This document shows, in pieces, positions 8,375 through 19,684 of a stretch of DNA of 64,000 bases (positions within the stretch are counted from its first letter, which is position 1; each line of letters opens with the position of its first letter). The stretch comes from Sphingobium sp. AP50. Its GTDB lineage: Bacteria > Pseudomonadota > Alphaproteobacteria > Sphingomonadales > Sphingomonadaceae. The position numbers were made by a program, and so were the translations under genes. The notes under the pieces were generated by a model. The model saw only the letters and a list, made by a program, of their open reading frames with translations. It had not been told where the DNA came from and searched no databases. Where the stretch lies: positions 1-64,000 of the forward strand of contig NZ_FNYZ01000005.1 in assembly GCF_900109095.1 (NCBI RefSeq). Direction: 5' to 3'.

Positions 8375-9448
8375 TTACTTGCGCTTTTCTCGTGCCAGCA
8401 GGGCCTGTTTCTTTTCCAGTCCCCAGGCATAGCCACCCATGCCGCCATTACTGCGCACGACGCGGTGACAGGGGATCAGGATCGCAAGATTGTTATCACC
8501 GCAGGCCGTGCCCGCCGCCCGGACAGCGCCGGGGCGACCAATGGCGGCGGCGATCTGACCATAGCTGCGCGTTTCGCCCGGCGGGATGCCGCGGAGCGCC
8601 GCCCAGATCGCTTGCTGGAACGCCGTCCCTTTCACGTCCATGGGCAGGTCCGCTCCGGCCGCCGGGTCTTCTACCAGCGCCGCGACCCGTTGGGCCATGG
8701 CTTCCAACGCGGGATTGGCGGGATGGATATCGGCATGGGGGAAGCGCGTGCGCAGTTCCGCCTCCCCTTCCCCAAAGCTGATGCGACACAGACCCTTGTC
8801 GGTCGCGGCGACGAGCATGGGGCCAAGGCTGCTGCCGATAGTCCGCCAGCGGATCGTGACCCCGCGCCCGCCATCCTTCCAGGCGGTCGGCGTCATGCCC
8901 AGATGCTGCTCAGCGTCGGCATAGGCGCGGCTGGGTGCGTTATAGCCCGCTTCATAGATGGCGGACGTCACGCTGCCGGGCTCTGCCAGCGCCGCTTTCA
9001 GCCGTTCAGCCCGCAGACCGCGCGCATAGGCGGCAGGGGTCAGGCCGGTTTCGCGCTTGAAGAGGCGATGAAAATGATGCGGGGCATAGCCGACATGATC
9101 GGCGATATCGTCCAGTCGGGGCGCTTCCTCCGCGGCTTCAATCAAGGCGATCGCGGCGTCCACCGCCAGCCGATCCCGGCCGATCTCGTCAGGGCGACAC
9201 CGCAGGCAGGCGCGGAAGCCTGCCGCCCGTGCCGCCGCCGGATCGGGCAGGAAGGTCATATTCTCGCGCCGGGGATGGCGCGCCGCGCAGCTTGGCTTGC
9301 AATAGATGCCCGTGGTGGACACGCAGCCCACGAAGGCGCCGTCCATGGACCGGTCGCGCGCCAGGAAGGCGCGCCAGCAGCTATCGGCATCGGGCATCGC
9401 AGCGGGCTGGGCCGGCGGGGAAATGGTGAGGCGAGTCATCTGGTTCAT
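8375..9448 (-). CDS. ada: Ada: bifunctional DNA alkylation repair protein and regulator
   Basis: About 357 residues with all three Ada parts. The N-terminal methylphosphotriester-accepting domain has its four zinc cysteines (GIYCKPSC and ACLRC). The middle is an AraC-type helix-turn-helix region (DIADHVGYAPHHFHRLFKR). The C-terminal O6-methylguanine methyltransferase has the active-site PCHRV motif near its end. Methylation of the N-terminal cysteine turns Ada into an activator of its own regulon. The true start is uncertain: 9481, 9448 and 9439 are all in frame and none has a clear ribosome-binding site. Confidence 0.93.
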   Translation of the reverse strand: MNQMTRLTISPPAQPAAMPDADSCWRAFLARDRSMDGAFVGCVSTTGIYCKPSCAARHPRRENMTFLPDPAAARAAGFRACLRCRPDEIGRDRLAVDAAIALIEAAEEAPRLDDIADHVGYAPHHFHRLFKRETGLTPAAYARGLRAERLKAALAEPGSVTSAIYEAGYNAPSRAYADAEQHLGMTPTAWKDGGRGVTIRWRTIGSSLGPMLVAATDKGLCRISFGEGEAELRTRFPHADIHPANPALEAMAQRVAALVEDPAAGADLPMDVKGTAFQQAIWAALRGIPPGETRSYGQIAAAIGRPGAVRAAGTACGDNNLAILIPCHRVVRSNGGMGGYAWGLEKKQALLAREKRK

Positions 9449-9560
9449 GAGGATATGGGATAGATGGAGGCCGACAGCCATGCTTCCTGCGTCTTGCGGT
9501 CAAAGCATTTTGCCTTTTCCCGATTGCACCGCGTGCCGCTTCGCATATGAATGCGCCACG

Positions 9561-11120
9561 ATGGTCCCCTTCCCCCGCCGCTTCGCCCCTTTCCTCGGCT
9601 TCATGCTCGCGCTGCTGGCGCCAGCCTCTCTGCATGCCGAACAACAGGATATCGCCGCCGCCGCGCGTGGGGTCGTGCGCGTCGCGCTGGTCGCGACCGA
9701 CGGGTCGGATGCCTATTTTGTCGGCCATGGCAGCGGCTTTGCCGTCGCGCCCGACAAGGTGCTGACCAACGCCCATGTCGTCGAACTGGCGCGCGAAGAG
9801 AAGAATCTGGTCATCGGCGTGATCCCTTCGGAAGGGACCAAGACCTATGGCGGGCGAATCATCGCTTACTCGCCGGGCAATGACCTGGCCCTCATCCAGT
9901 TGGAAGAAGGCAGCCTGCCGGTCAGCACCTTCTATGCCGGGGCCGTGACGGACGGGCAGCGTGTTACCGCGATCGGCTATCCGGGCACAGTCGACCGGGC
10001 GCAGGGCCTTGGCCTGAAGCAACTGGTCCAGCCGCTGGCGACGGTGAAGACCAGCGGCACCATTTCTTCCGGCCGAGCCAGCCAGAGTTTCGACACCCTG
10101 TTGCACACCGCGCCGCTGGCGGCAGGCAATAGCGGCGGGCCGCTGGTGGACGATTGTGGCCGGGTGCTGGGCGTGAACAGCTTCGGTTCCGTATCCGACG
10201 GCAATGATGCCGAATTCGGATTCGCCGTGTCGTGGCGCGAAGTCGCCTCCTTCCTGCGGCAGGCCGGGGTCAATTCGCTCCACACCATCGTCGGTTGCAA
10301 GTCCATGGCGGAAGCGGATGCGGCCGATGCGTCGCTGACCCAGCGCGAGGCGCAGGTGAGCGAGCAGAAGAACCGCGCCAGCGCCGATGCGCGCGAACAG
10401 GCGCTGAGCAAGGCGCGCGACGATGCGGAGCGCGACGTCATCACGGCGCGCGAAAATGCGATGGCGGGTGCAGCGGTACTGCTGGCGCTGGCGGTTCTCG
10501 GCCTGGGGGCTGGCGGCCTGTTCTACACGCAGGGCAAGGAAAAGCAGGCGACCTGGTTCCTGGGCGGCGGCGGCGCGTTGTTGCTGGCGGCGCTGGGCCT
10601 GTTCTTCCTGAAACCCAGCTTTGCCAGCATCGACGAACGGGTGAAGCTGCCCGAAGACAAGAGCATCACCAGCAATGGCGCCTTTGCGTGGGCTGGCGAC
10701 AATGTCTGCAAGGTCGACCTGAACCGCAGCCGCCTGACGGTGTCCCAGCCCAATGACGTCGGCTTTAACTGGGCCGAGGGCGGCTGCGTCAATGGCGATA
10801 CCCAATATGTCTCGGTCGGCAACCAGTGGCAGCGCGCCACTGTGCCAGACGATCATAATTTCGTGTCCACCAGCCAGTTTGACCCGGCGACCGGCACGTT
10901 GCGTGTCCAGCGCTGGTTGCCAGACCTCGACACGATGGACAAGATTCGCGCGCTCCAGAAGGATGGGCCGATCAAGGGATGTGGCAGCGACTCCGAACGG
11001 CTGACTCGGATCGCGGCGCTCCAGAGCGATATGACAACGTTGCTTCCGTCGCAGCCCAATGAGCGGATCATCTATCATTGCCAAAAGGGTCGGCTTGCAC
11101 CGGCCGATCCTGCCGAATGA
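9561..11120 (+). CDS. Trypsin-like serine protease with two internal transmembrane helices
   Basis: 519 residues. Signal peptide to about residue 26, then a DegP/HtrA-like trypsin fold with a complete catalytic triad: His72 (TNAHVV), Asp108 (GNDLAL) and Ser191 (AGNSGGP). There is no PDZ domain. After it come a charged coiled-coil (about 251-298, rich in Ala, Glu, Arg and Gln), two transmembrane helices (about 300-322 and 331-350) and a 170-residue C-terminal domain with several Cys and Trp residues that I do not recognise. The hairpin should put both flanking domains on the same, periplasmic, side. Possibly an envelope-stress or signalling protease. Confidence 0.8.
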   Translation: MVPFPRRFAPFLGFMLALLAPASLHAEQQDIAAAARGVVRVALVATDGSDAYFVGHGSGFAVAPDKVLTNAHVVELAREEKNLVIGVIPSEGTKTYGGRIIAYSPGNDLALIQLEEGSLPVSTFYAGAVTDGQRVTAIGYPGTVDRAQGLGLKQLVQPLATVKTSGTISSGRASQSFDTLLHTAPLAAGNSGGPLVDDCGRVLGVNSFGSVSDGNDAEFGFAVSWREVASFLRQAGVNSLHTIVGCKSMAEADAADASLTQREAQVSEQKNRASADAREQALSKARDDAERDVITARENAMAGAAVLLALAVLGLGAGGLFYTQGKEKQATWFLGGGGALLLAALGLFFLKPSFASIDERVKLPEDKSITSNGAFAWAGDNVCKVDLNRSRLTVSQPNDVGFNWAEGGCVNGDTQYVSVGNQWQRATVPDDHNFVSTSQFDPATGTLRVQRWLPDLDTMDKIRALQKDGPIKGCGSDSERLTRIAALQSDMTTLLPSQPNERIIYHCQKGRLAPADPAE

Positions 11121-11303
11121 TCGATTCGTCGCTGCGGAAATACTCAGGCAAATAGCCGTATTTCATCACTATGGATGGAATCGCGTCACATGACTTGCAT
11201 AGTCATAATGGCGCTGCTAACCGGCCCGCAACAGGGGCTCGGGACGGATCAGACCGCGCCCCCTTTTTGCATACCGGCAAATCAAGCGGAGGACGATAAG
11301 CGC

Positions 11304-11858
11304 GTGGAGACTACCGGCGGTATTCAGGCCAGCCTCAGTGGCCGTTATGCGGTGGCGCTGTTCGATCTGGCGCGCGATGCACAATCGCTCGACACCGTGG
11401 CGGAAAGCCTGGCAGCGCTGAAGGCTGCCGTGGCCGAATCGCCCGATTTCAAGGGACTGATCAACAGCCCCGTGTTGAGCCGCGAGGCAGCAGGGAAGAC
11501 GATCGCAGCCGTCGCATCCTCCATCGGAATCGACGACCTGACGACAAAATTTCTCGGCGTGCTCGCCCAGAACCGTCGCCTCGGTCAGCTTCCCGCCGTC
11601 ATCCGCGCCTATGAAACGTTGCTGTCGAATCACAAGGGCGAGGCCCGCGCAGAAGTGACGAGCGCGCATCCGCTGACCAAGACCCAGATCACCGCTCTGC
11701 AAAAGAGCCTCAAGGCCCGTGTCGGTCGCGAAGTCGCGGTCGAGGCAAAGGTCGACCCCGCGATCCTGGGCGGGCTGGTCGTGAAGATCGGCAGCCAGAT
11801 GATCGACAGCTCCATCCGCACCCGTTTGAATACTCTCGCCATGGCGATGAAAGGCTAA
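11304..11858 (+). CDS. atpH: ATP synthase F1 delta subunit
   Basis: 184 residues, the usual size. Delta is the stator piece that ties the top of the F1 head to the b subunits. The N-terminal helical domain (GRYAVALFDLA) and the conserved C-terminal motif (ILGGLVVKIGSQMIDSSI) are clear. The start is a GTG at 11304 preceded by GGAGG; longer upstream in-frame starts would add a non-homologous head. First gene of the F1 operon; four bases separate its stop from the atpA start. Confidence 0.95.
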   Translation: METTGGIQASLSGRYAVALFDLARDAQSLDTVAESLAALKAAVAESPDFKGLINSPVLSREAAGKTIAAVASSIGIDDLTTKFLGVLAQNRRLGQLPAVIRAYETLLSNHKGEARAEVTSAHPLTKTQITALQKSLKARVGREVAVEAKVDPAILGGLVVKIGSQMIDSSIRTRLNTLAMAMKG

Positions 11859-13391
<1,533 letters not shown>

Positions 13392-13397
13392 ATCGCA

Positions 13398-14024
13398 GTG
13401 CTGACCGCCCATTCCCTTCTTGCCTGGACCGTGATGTCGATCGGTCTGGTGCTGCTGCCGGGACCGGACACCATGTTGGTGGCCGGTCACGCAGCACGCC
13501 GCGGGCTGAAGGCGGGGATGGCGGCGATCGGCGGCATCCAGCTGGGCGGCCTGTTCTACATGCTGCTGTGCGGCTTCGGCTTCCTCAGCGTGCTGAACGC
13601 GGTGCCGGGGCTGTTCATGGCGGTGAAGATCGCAGGCGCCCTCTATCTGGCGTGGATGGGCCTTGGCCTGCTGCGCGGCGCGATCAATCCGGCGCCGGCA
13701 TCGGACACGCCCAAGGTTCGCATCGGCGGATCGCCCTTCATGCAAGGTTTCATCAGCACCGTGCTGAACCCGAAGGTCGCGATCTTCTTTCTGGCCGCCC
13801 TGCCCCAGTTCGTGGGCACCGGTCCGGATGCGCCGTGGCAGGGCATGTTGCTGATCGCGATCGTCTATGCGCTCGGTTTCGTCTGGTGCGCGCTGCTCGC
13901 GGCGCTCGCCACCAAGGCGGGCCGTTCGGTCGGTCAAAGCCGCGCGATGCGCTGGTTCGAAGGCGCCATGGGCGTCGGTTTCTTTGGTCTCGCGGGTCGT
14001 CTGGCCCTTGCTCGGAACGTATAA
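13398..14024 (+). CDS. LysE/RhtB-family amino-acid exporter inside the ATP synthase operon
   Basis: 208 residues with five to six hydrophobic helices and the family hallmarks: N-terminal LLPGPDTMLV, a GLKAGM loop, and VLNPKVAIFFLAALPQF in the middle. Proteins of this family export lysine, homoserine, threonine or related metabolites by proton antiport; the substrate cannot be told from sequence. It starts with GTG six bases after atpA and ends three bases before atpG, on the same strand, so it must be co-transcribed with, and may be translationally coupled to, the ATP synthase genes. No mobile-element scar is visible. Confidence 0.88.
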   Translation: MLTAHSLLAWTVMSIGLVLLPGPDTMLVAGHAARRGLKAGMAAIGGIQLGGLFYMLLCGFGFLSVLNAVPGLFMAVKIAGALYLAWMGLGLLRGAINPAPASDTPKVRIGGSPFMQGFISTVLNPKVAIFFLAALPQFVGTGPDAPWQGMLLIAIVYALGFVWCALLAALATKAGRSVGQSRAMRWFEGAMGVGFFGLAGRLALARNV

Positions 14025-14027
14025 ACT

Positions 14028-14912
14028 ATGCCTAGCCTCAAGGAACTGAAGCTCCGCATCGGGTCGGTCAAATCGACCCAGAAGATCACCAAGGCGAAGC
14101 AGATGGTCGCCGCCGCGAAGCTGCGCAAGGCGCAGGCCGCTGCGGAAGCTGCTCGCCCCTATAGCAGCCGTCTGGAAGCCGTCGTCGCAAGCCTCGCTTC
14201 GAAGATCGCTGGCGGTTCGGGCGAAGGCGCTTCGCCGCTGCTCGCCGGCACCGGCAAGGATGAAGTCCATCTGCTGGTCGTCGCCAACTCCGACCGTGGT
14301 CTGGCCGGCGCGTTCAATGCCAACATCGTCAAGGCGGCTCTCGCCAAGGCGCGTGAGCTGGAACTGGATGGCAAGAAGGTCCAGTTCTATCTGATCGGTC
14401 GCAAGGGCCGTCCGGTCATCAACCGTGCCTATCCGGGCAAGATCGTCGCGCAATATGACACGACGGGCAGCAAGGAGCCGGGCTTTGCGCAGGCACAGGC
14501 TGTCGCGCAGGAACTCTCCAAGATGTTCCTCGACGGCAAGTTCGACGTCGCACATCTCTTCTATTCGCGCTTCAAGTCGGCTCTGGCCCAGATCCCGACC
14601 GAACAGCAGATCATTCCGGTCAAGATCCCGGCCGATGCCGACCGCAACGCCATCCCCGCCACGGTGGAATATGAGCCGAGCGAAGAAGCGATCCTGGACG
14701 ATCTGTTGCCGCGCAACGTCGCGATTCAGCTGTTCAAGGCGCTGCTGGAAAACAACGCATCCGAACAGGGCGCGTCGATGACCGCGATGGACAATGCGAC
14801 CCGCAACGCCGGCGACCTGATCAACAAGCTGACCATCCAGTATAACCGCAGCCGTCAGGCCGCGATCACCACCGAACTCGTCGAAATCATCTCGGGCGCC
14901 GAAGCCCTCTAA
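14028..14912 (+). CDS. atpG: ATP synthase F1 gamma subunit
   Basis: 294 residues, typical length. Gamma is the rotating central shaft. The N-terminal helix ([19 protein letters not shown]) and the C-terminal helix ([19 protein letters not shown]), which form the coiled-coil inside the alpha-beta ring, are conserved, as is the [10 protein letters not shown] motif in the middle. Separated from the LysE-type gene by only three bases. Confidence 0.97.
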   Translation: MPSLKELKLRIGSVKSTQKITKAKQMVAAAKLRKAQAAAEAARPYSSRLEAVVASLASKIAGGSGEGASPLLAGTGKDEVHLLVVANSDRGLAGAFNANIVKAALAKARELELDGKKVQFYLIGRKGRPVINRAYPGKIVAQYDTTGSKEPGFAQAQAVAQELSKMFLDGKFDVAHLFYSRFKSALAQIPTEQQIIPVKIPADADRNAIPATVEYEPSEEAILDDLLPRNVAIQLFKALLENNASEQGASMTAMDNATRNAGDLINKLTIQYNRSRQAAITTELVEIISGAEAL

Positions 14913-16379
<1,467 letters not shown>

Positions 16380-16384
16380 GCTGA

Positions 16385-16532
16385 TATCCTTCTCCCCGCG
16401 GGAGAAGGATACGCAGACTTGCCAGCTTGCTGGCTAGTCGGAGTTGGATGAGGGCCAAGCCGGCATTGCCGATCACCCTCACCCTCCCACCGCTTCGCGG
16501 CGGGCCCCTCCCTCTCCCGATGGGAGAGGGGT
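16385..16532. repeat. Intergenic palindromic repeat between atpD and atpC
   Basis: The 168-base gap between atpD and atpC is filled with short inverted repeats: CCTTCTCCCCGCGGGAGAAGG at 16388-16408 (written here only as its 10-base arms CCTTCTCCCG/CGGGAGAAGG in effect), a GC-rich stem around 16486-16504, and arms CCCTCTCCC/GGGAGAGGG at 16510-16530. The CCCTCACCCTCCC context is typical of REP-like intergenic elements spread through sphingomonad genomes. In RNA this would form two or three stable hairpins within the operon message. Confidence 0.65.
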
Positions 16533-16547
16533 TCAGAGGACTAGAGA

Positions 16548-16802
16548 ATGGCACTGCATTTCGAACTCGTGACCCCGGAAAAGCTCGTCCGCTCGGAGGA
16601 AGTCTATCAGGTGGTCGTCCCCGGCACCGACGGCGACTTCGGCGTGCTGGAAGGCCATGCGCCCTTCATGTCGACCGTCCGCGACGGCGCGATCCAGATT
16701 TTCGCCTCGGCGGGCGCCGCACCGGAAATCATTCCGGTAGAAGGCGGCTTTGCCGAAGTGAATGAAAAGGGCCTGACGGTCCTGGCCGAAAAAGCTGGCT
16801 GA
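16548..16802 (+). CDS. atpC: ATP synthase F1 epsilon subunit, short form
   Basis: 84 residues. It contains the complete N-terminal beta-sandwich domain of epsilon ([42 protein letters not shown]), which binds gamma and the c-ring. It stops where the C-terminal two-helix domain would begin; typical bacterial epsilon is about 130-140 residues. The missing helices are the part that inhibits ATP hydrolysis in E. coli, so inhibition must come from elsewhere, perhaps the alphaproteobacterial zeta protein. No frameshift is visible downstream that would restore the helices. A repeat precedes it and a terminator follows. Confidence 0.93.
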   Translation: MALHFELVTPEKLVRSEEVYQVVVPGTDGDFGVLEGHAPFMSTVRDGAIQIFASAGAAPEIIPVEGGFAEVNEKGLTVLAEKAG

Positions 16803-16852
16803 TAGGACAGCGTCGGCCACGCAGGCCGTGGCCAATCTGACGACAGGCTTCA

Positions 16853-16889
16853 AAAAGGGAGCGGCATCCATGGGTTGCCGCTCCCTTTT
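16853..16889 (+). terminator. Rho-independent terminator of the ATP synthase operon
   Basis: A 14-bp perfect stem (left arm AAAAGGGAGCGGCA, right arm TGCCGCTCCCTTTT) with a 9-base loop, ending in a T run, starts 50 bases after the atpC stop codon. The A-run on its left makes it workable in both directions. Confidence 0.9.
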
Positions 16890-16922
16890 GCTATTCTGAT
16901 CAAAACGGCGACCAAGTCAGGG

Positions 16923-16938
16923 TTAATAAGCTCTTTAC
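16923..16938 (+). promoter_or_regulatory. CtrA-like box TTAA-N7-TTTAC
   Basis: TTAA, seven bases, then TTTAC, about 90 bases before the large membrane-protein gene at 17028. The spacing equals that of the alphaproteobacterial CtrA box (TTAA-N7-TTAA/C) with one mismatch in the second half. The same arrangement occurs before the Hpt gene and, more weakly, before the PAS gene. Confidence 0.3.
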
Positions 16939-17027
16939 CTGCCCGATCTAAGGATGGCCGCCTGTCCGGACCAACCCTGTGAGCGCCGTGATGTTGTCGC
17001 CTGCCTCCCTTCTCGCCCTCGATTGAT

Positions 17028-19007
17028 ATGGGCAGCGACCTGTTCTTCGCTGATCTGCTGGGCTTTCTGGCCGCCACGTTGCTGGGTGCGGTCTGGATCT
17101 TCCTTCCCGGTACAGGTCTTGCACGCCTTGTCGCCCTGACCGGGCAGGATATGGGACGTGGCTGGCCGAGGATCGGCTGGTCGCTGCTGCTGGCCTTCAC
17201 CCTGATGCCCGCGATCGATGCGCTGCTGGTCCGCGCGGGCGGCATGATCGCGATGGCGGGCCTGCATGGTCTGCTTGCGATCTACGGCCTGCTGCGCCCT
17301 CGCCTGTTATGGCCTGACCGGGTTGCGGACTGGCGGATCGCGGTGCCGCTGTTGCTCCTGTGGCTGGGGATCGTCGGCTTCGATTTCGTGGATTTTCCGA
17401 CCGGCGACAATCTCAACCAGTCGCTGCTCGACCTCGATCTCGTCAAACATGCCGCCGTTACCAGCGCGATCGCGCGCGAAGGCCTCCCCTTCGTCGATCC
17501 GTTTTTCGCCCGGCCCGGCTATGTCGGCTATTATTATTATTATTATCTCTGGCCTGCCCTGCTGCACTGGTCGAGCGGCTTCCTGATCAATGCGCGGATG
17601 GCCTTTGCCGGTTCCGTCTTCTGGACGGGGTTGGCCTTTGTATCGCTGCTGTGGCGGATTAGCGCGGAGGGCGGGCTGATCCGGCCCGGTCGCATCAGAG
17701 CCTATATGGGGCTGATCCTGCTCTTCTGCTTCGTGTCCGGCGCGGACATGATCGTCATGCTCCTGCGGCTACTTGTGACCGGCCGGGTCGAGGCGCAAAG
17801 CGACTGGTGGAATGTCGCGGTCAATTTTGCCGTACATTCGACGCTCTGGGTGCCGCATCATCTGACCGCGATGATCGCTGCATGGGGTGCGATGCTGTTG
17901 CTGGCCCGCGCGCAGGAGACGTCGCAGCCGGGACGATGGGCGCTGACGGCTGCGGCCGGTGCCGGGATCGCCACCTGCTTTGGCTCGTCGGTATGGATGA
18001 TGCTGACTATCGCACCGGTGCTGGTGGGCTGGGGATGTCTCGCGATCCTGCGACGCGATGCCCTGCTGCCCTTTGCGGGAATCGTGGCGCTGGCGCTGGC
18101 ATCGGTGCAGATTGCCGACCTGATCGCCTTCCGGCATGACAGTGGCCTGCCGGTCGCGTTCAATGTCCGCCCCTTCACCGTGCTGCTGCCCGAAGGCGGC
18201 GCATGGACATGGCTGCATCTGGTGCTGCTGCCGCTCAATTATGGTATCGAGTTCGGGATTTTCGGCGTCGGCGCGATAGCCTGGCTGCGATCCGGGCAAT
18301 ATCGGCCAGACAATGCCGTTCAGACATTACTGGTCGCCAGTGCTCTGTCATCGCTGCTGGTCGCGACCTTCCTCAAATCCACGATCCTGAACAATGATCT
18401 GGCGTGGCGATCGATCTGGTTCGCGCAATGCGCGGCGATGATCTGGACCGCCGCCTGGCTGCAAGGCCCGACGCCTCGGCTGCGCGATCACCCAAGGATG
18501 ATGATCCTGCTGGCGCTGGGGATGATGGCCGTCGCCTGGGATGTCGTCGGGATGCGATTGATCCGGCCGCCCTATGTCGCCACCAGCTTCAGCGAACTGA
18601 TCAGCCCGCGCGCCGATGATGACGATCAGCGGCGTGTCTATGAATGGGCCGCCCATGCCCTGCCGCTGAAGGACGTGATCCAGCATAATCCGGCGCTGCA
18701 CCGGCGCATCTTCAATTTCGGCCTCTATGGCGTGCAGCGTACCGGCGTATCCGATCGCGAAGCCAATCTGTTCGGCGCGTCGCCGGAAGCGGTGCGCCAG
18801 CGCGTCGCCCTGTTGCGGCCGATCTTCGAGACGCACTTGTCGTCCGGGGATATCCGCCGTCGGGCGGAGGCAGCCGGTGTCGATCACCTGCTGTTCGCAT
18901 CCGTCGACCCGATCTGGCGCAAGATCGGCGGGCCACCTGAAGGTCTGCGTTGCGAGCGGCGGGAGCCGCTGGCCTGTATGGTTGCCGTGAAGGATATAGG
19001 ATCATGA
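17028..19007 (+). CDS. Large polytopic membrane protein, possibly GT-C glycosyltransferase-like
   Basis: 659 residues with about ten to twelve predicted transmembrane helices through residue 500, then a soluble C-terminal part of about 150 residues. A first large loop contains acidic residues after helix 3-4 (FDFVDFPTGDNLNQ) and an aromatic run with six consecutive Tyr (about residues 168-173) followed by LWPALLHWSSGF. This layout resembles integral-membrane GT-C type glycosyltransferases, but I see no diagnostic motif, so the assignment is tentative. The stop codon overlaps the start of the next gene (ATGA), so the two are translationally coupled. Confidence 0.65.
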   Translation: MGSDLFFADLLGFLAATLLGAVWIFLPGTGLARLVALTGQDMGRGWPRIGWSLLLAFTLMPAIDALLVRAGGMIAMAGLHGLLAIYGLLRPRLLWPDRVADWRIAVPLLLLWLGIVGFDFVDFPTGDNLNQSLLDLDLVKHAAVTSAIAREGLPFVDPFFARPGYVGYYYYYYLWPALLHWSSGFLINARMAFAGSVFWTGLAFVSLLWRISAEGGLIRPGRIRAYMGLILLFCFVSGADMIVMLLRLLVTGRVEAQSDWWNVAVNFAVHSTLWVPHHLTAMIAAWGAMLLLARAQETSQPGRWALTAAAGAGIATCFGSSVWMMLTIAPVLVGWGCLAILRRDALLPFAGIVALALASVQIADLIAFRHDSGLPVAFNVRPFTVLLPEGGAWTWLHLVLLPLNYGIEFGIFGVGAIAWLRSGQYRPDNAVQTLLVASALSSLLVATFLKSTILNNDLAWRSIWFAQCAAMIWTAAWLQGPTPRLRDHPRMMILLALGMMAVAWDVVGMRLIRPPYVATSFSELISPRADDDDQRRVYEWAAHALPLKDVIQHNPALHRRIFNFGLYGVQRTGVSDREANLFGASPEAVRQRVALLRPIFETHLSSGDIRRRAEAAGVDHLLFASVDPIWRKIGGPPEGLRCERREPLACMVAVKDIGS

Positions 19008-19588
19008 CCGCCACGCTACGCACTTTGGGGATATTGGCGCTGATCTATCTGGCCGCGCTGACGGCTGGGTTCCTGCTCTATATCGGCCTGATCGCCTCGC
19101 CCTTGCTGGGGTCCATTCCCCTGCTCTTCTATCGCGGGGTGGCGATCGCCTTTATCGGCGCGCTGCTGCTGGTCCTGCTGCTGACGGTTGCCGCGCGCCG
19201 GATCGCTGCGCTGGACCTATCGACTATGATCGGGGCGGCCGCGCTGTCGCTGGCGTTCAACATCAGTTTCCTGATCGTCTTTCCCGTCACCTTCGACCGG
19301 TCGATCACCATGTTTCTGCTGGCCCGAATCGAAAAGCAGGACGGGCAATTGACGCCGCCGATGCTGGAAGAGGTTTTCGTGCGCCAATATCTGGGCGATC
19401 TGCATCAGATCGACCGGCGGGTGGCCGAACAGACGCTGTCGGGCAACATCGTCCAGCGTGACGACGGGCGGATCGAATTGACGCCGCAGGGGCGTCGGCT
19501 GCTGTCGGGCGCGCGGACGATCGGCGGCTGGTTCGGCGCCGACCCCCGCTTCGTGACGGCGCCGGACTCAGGCTTTCCGGCGCATTAG
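19004..19588 (+). CDS. Membrane protein of unknown function, coupled to its upstream neighbour
   Basis: 194 residues. Four hydrophobic helices in the first 110 residues, then a soluble tail of about 80 residues with helical and winged-helix-like character (for example RIELTPQGRRLLSGAR, which is reminiscent of a helix-turn-helix wing but is not proof of one). Its ATG overlaps the TGA of the large membrane-protein gene (ATGA at 19004-19007), so the two proteins are probably made in fixed ratio and may form a complex. I do not recognise a family. Confidence 0.7.
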   Translation: MTATLRTLGILALIYLAALTAGFLLYIGLIASPLLGSIPLLFYRGVAIAFIGALLLVLLLTVAARRIAALDLSTMIGAAALSLAFNISFLIVFPVTFDRSITMFLLARIEKQDGQLTPPMLEEVFVRQYLGDLHQIDRRVAEQTLSGNIVQRDDGRIELTPQGRRLLSGARTIGGWFGADPRFVTAPDSGFPAH

Positions 19589-19684
19589 CCATTTGTCAAA
19601 GTTTCCATCCTATTCACTTTCATCACGAAATGATCGGCCCGCCGCAGCGCGGCAGGACCGAGAGAGACAGAGCGGCGGAGACCT

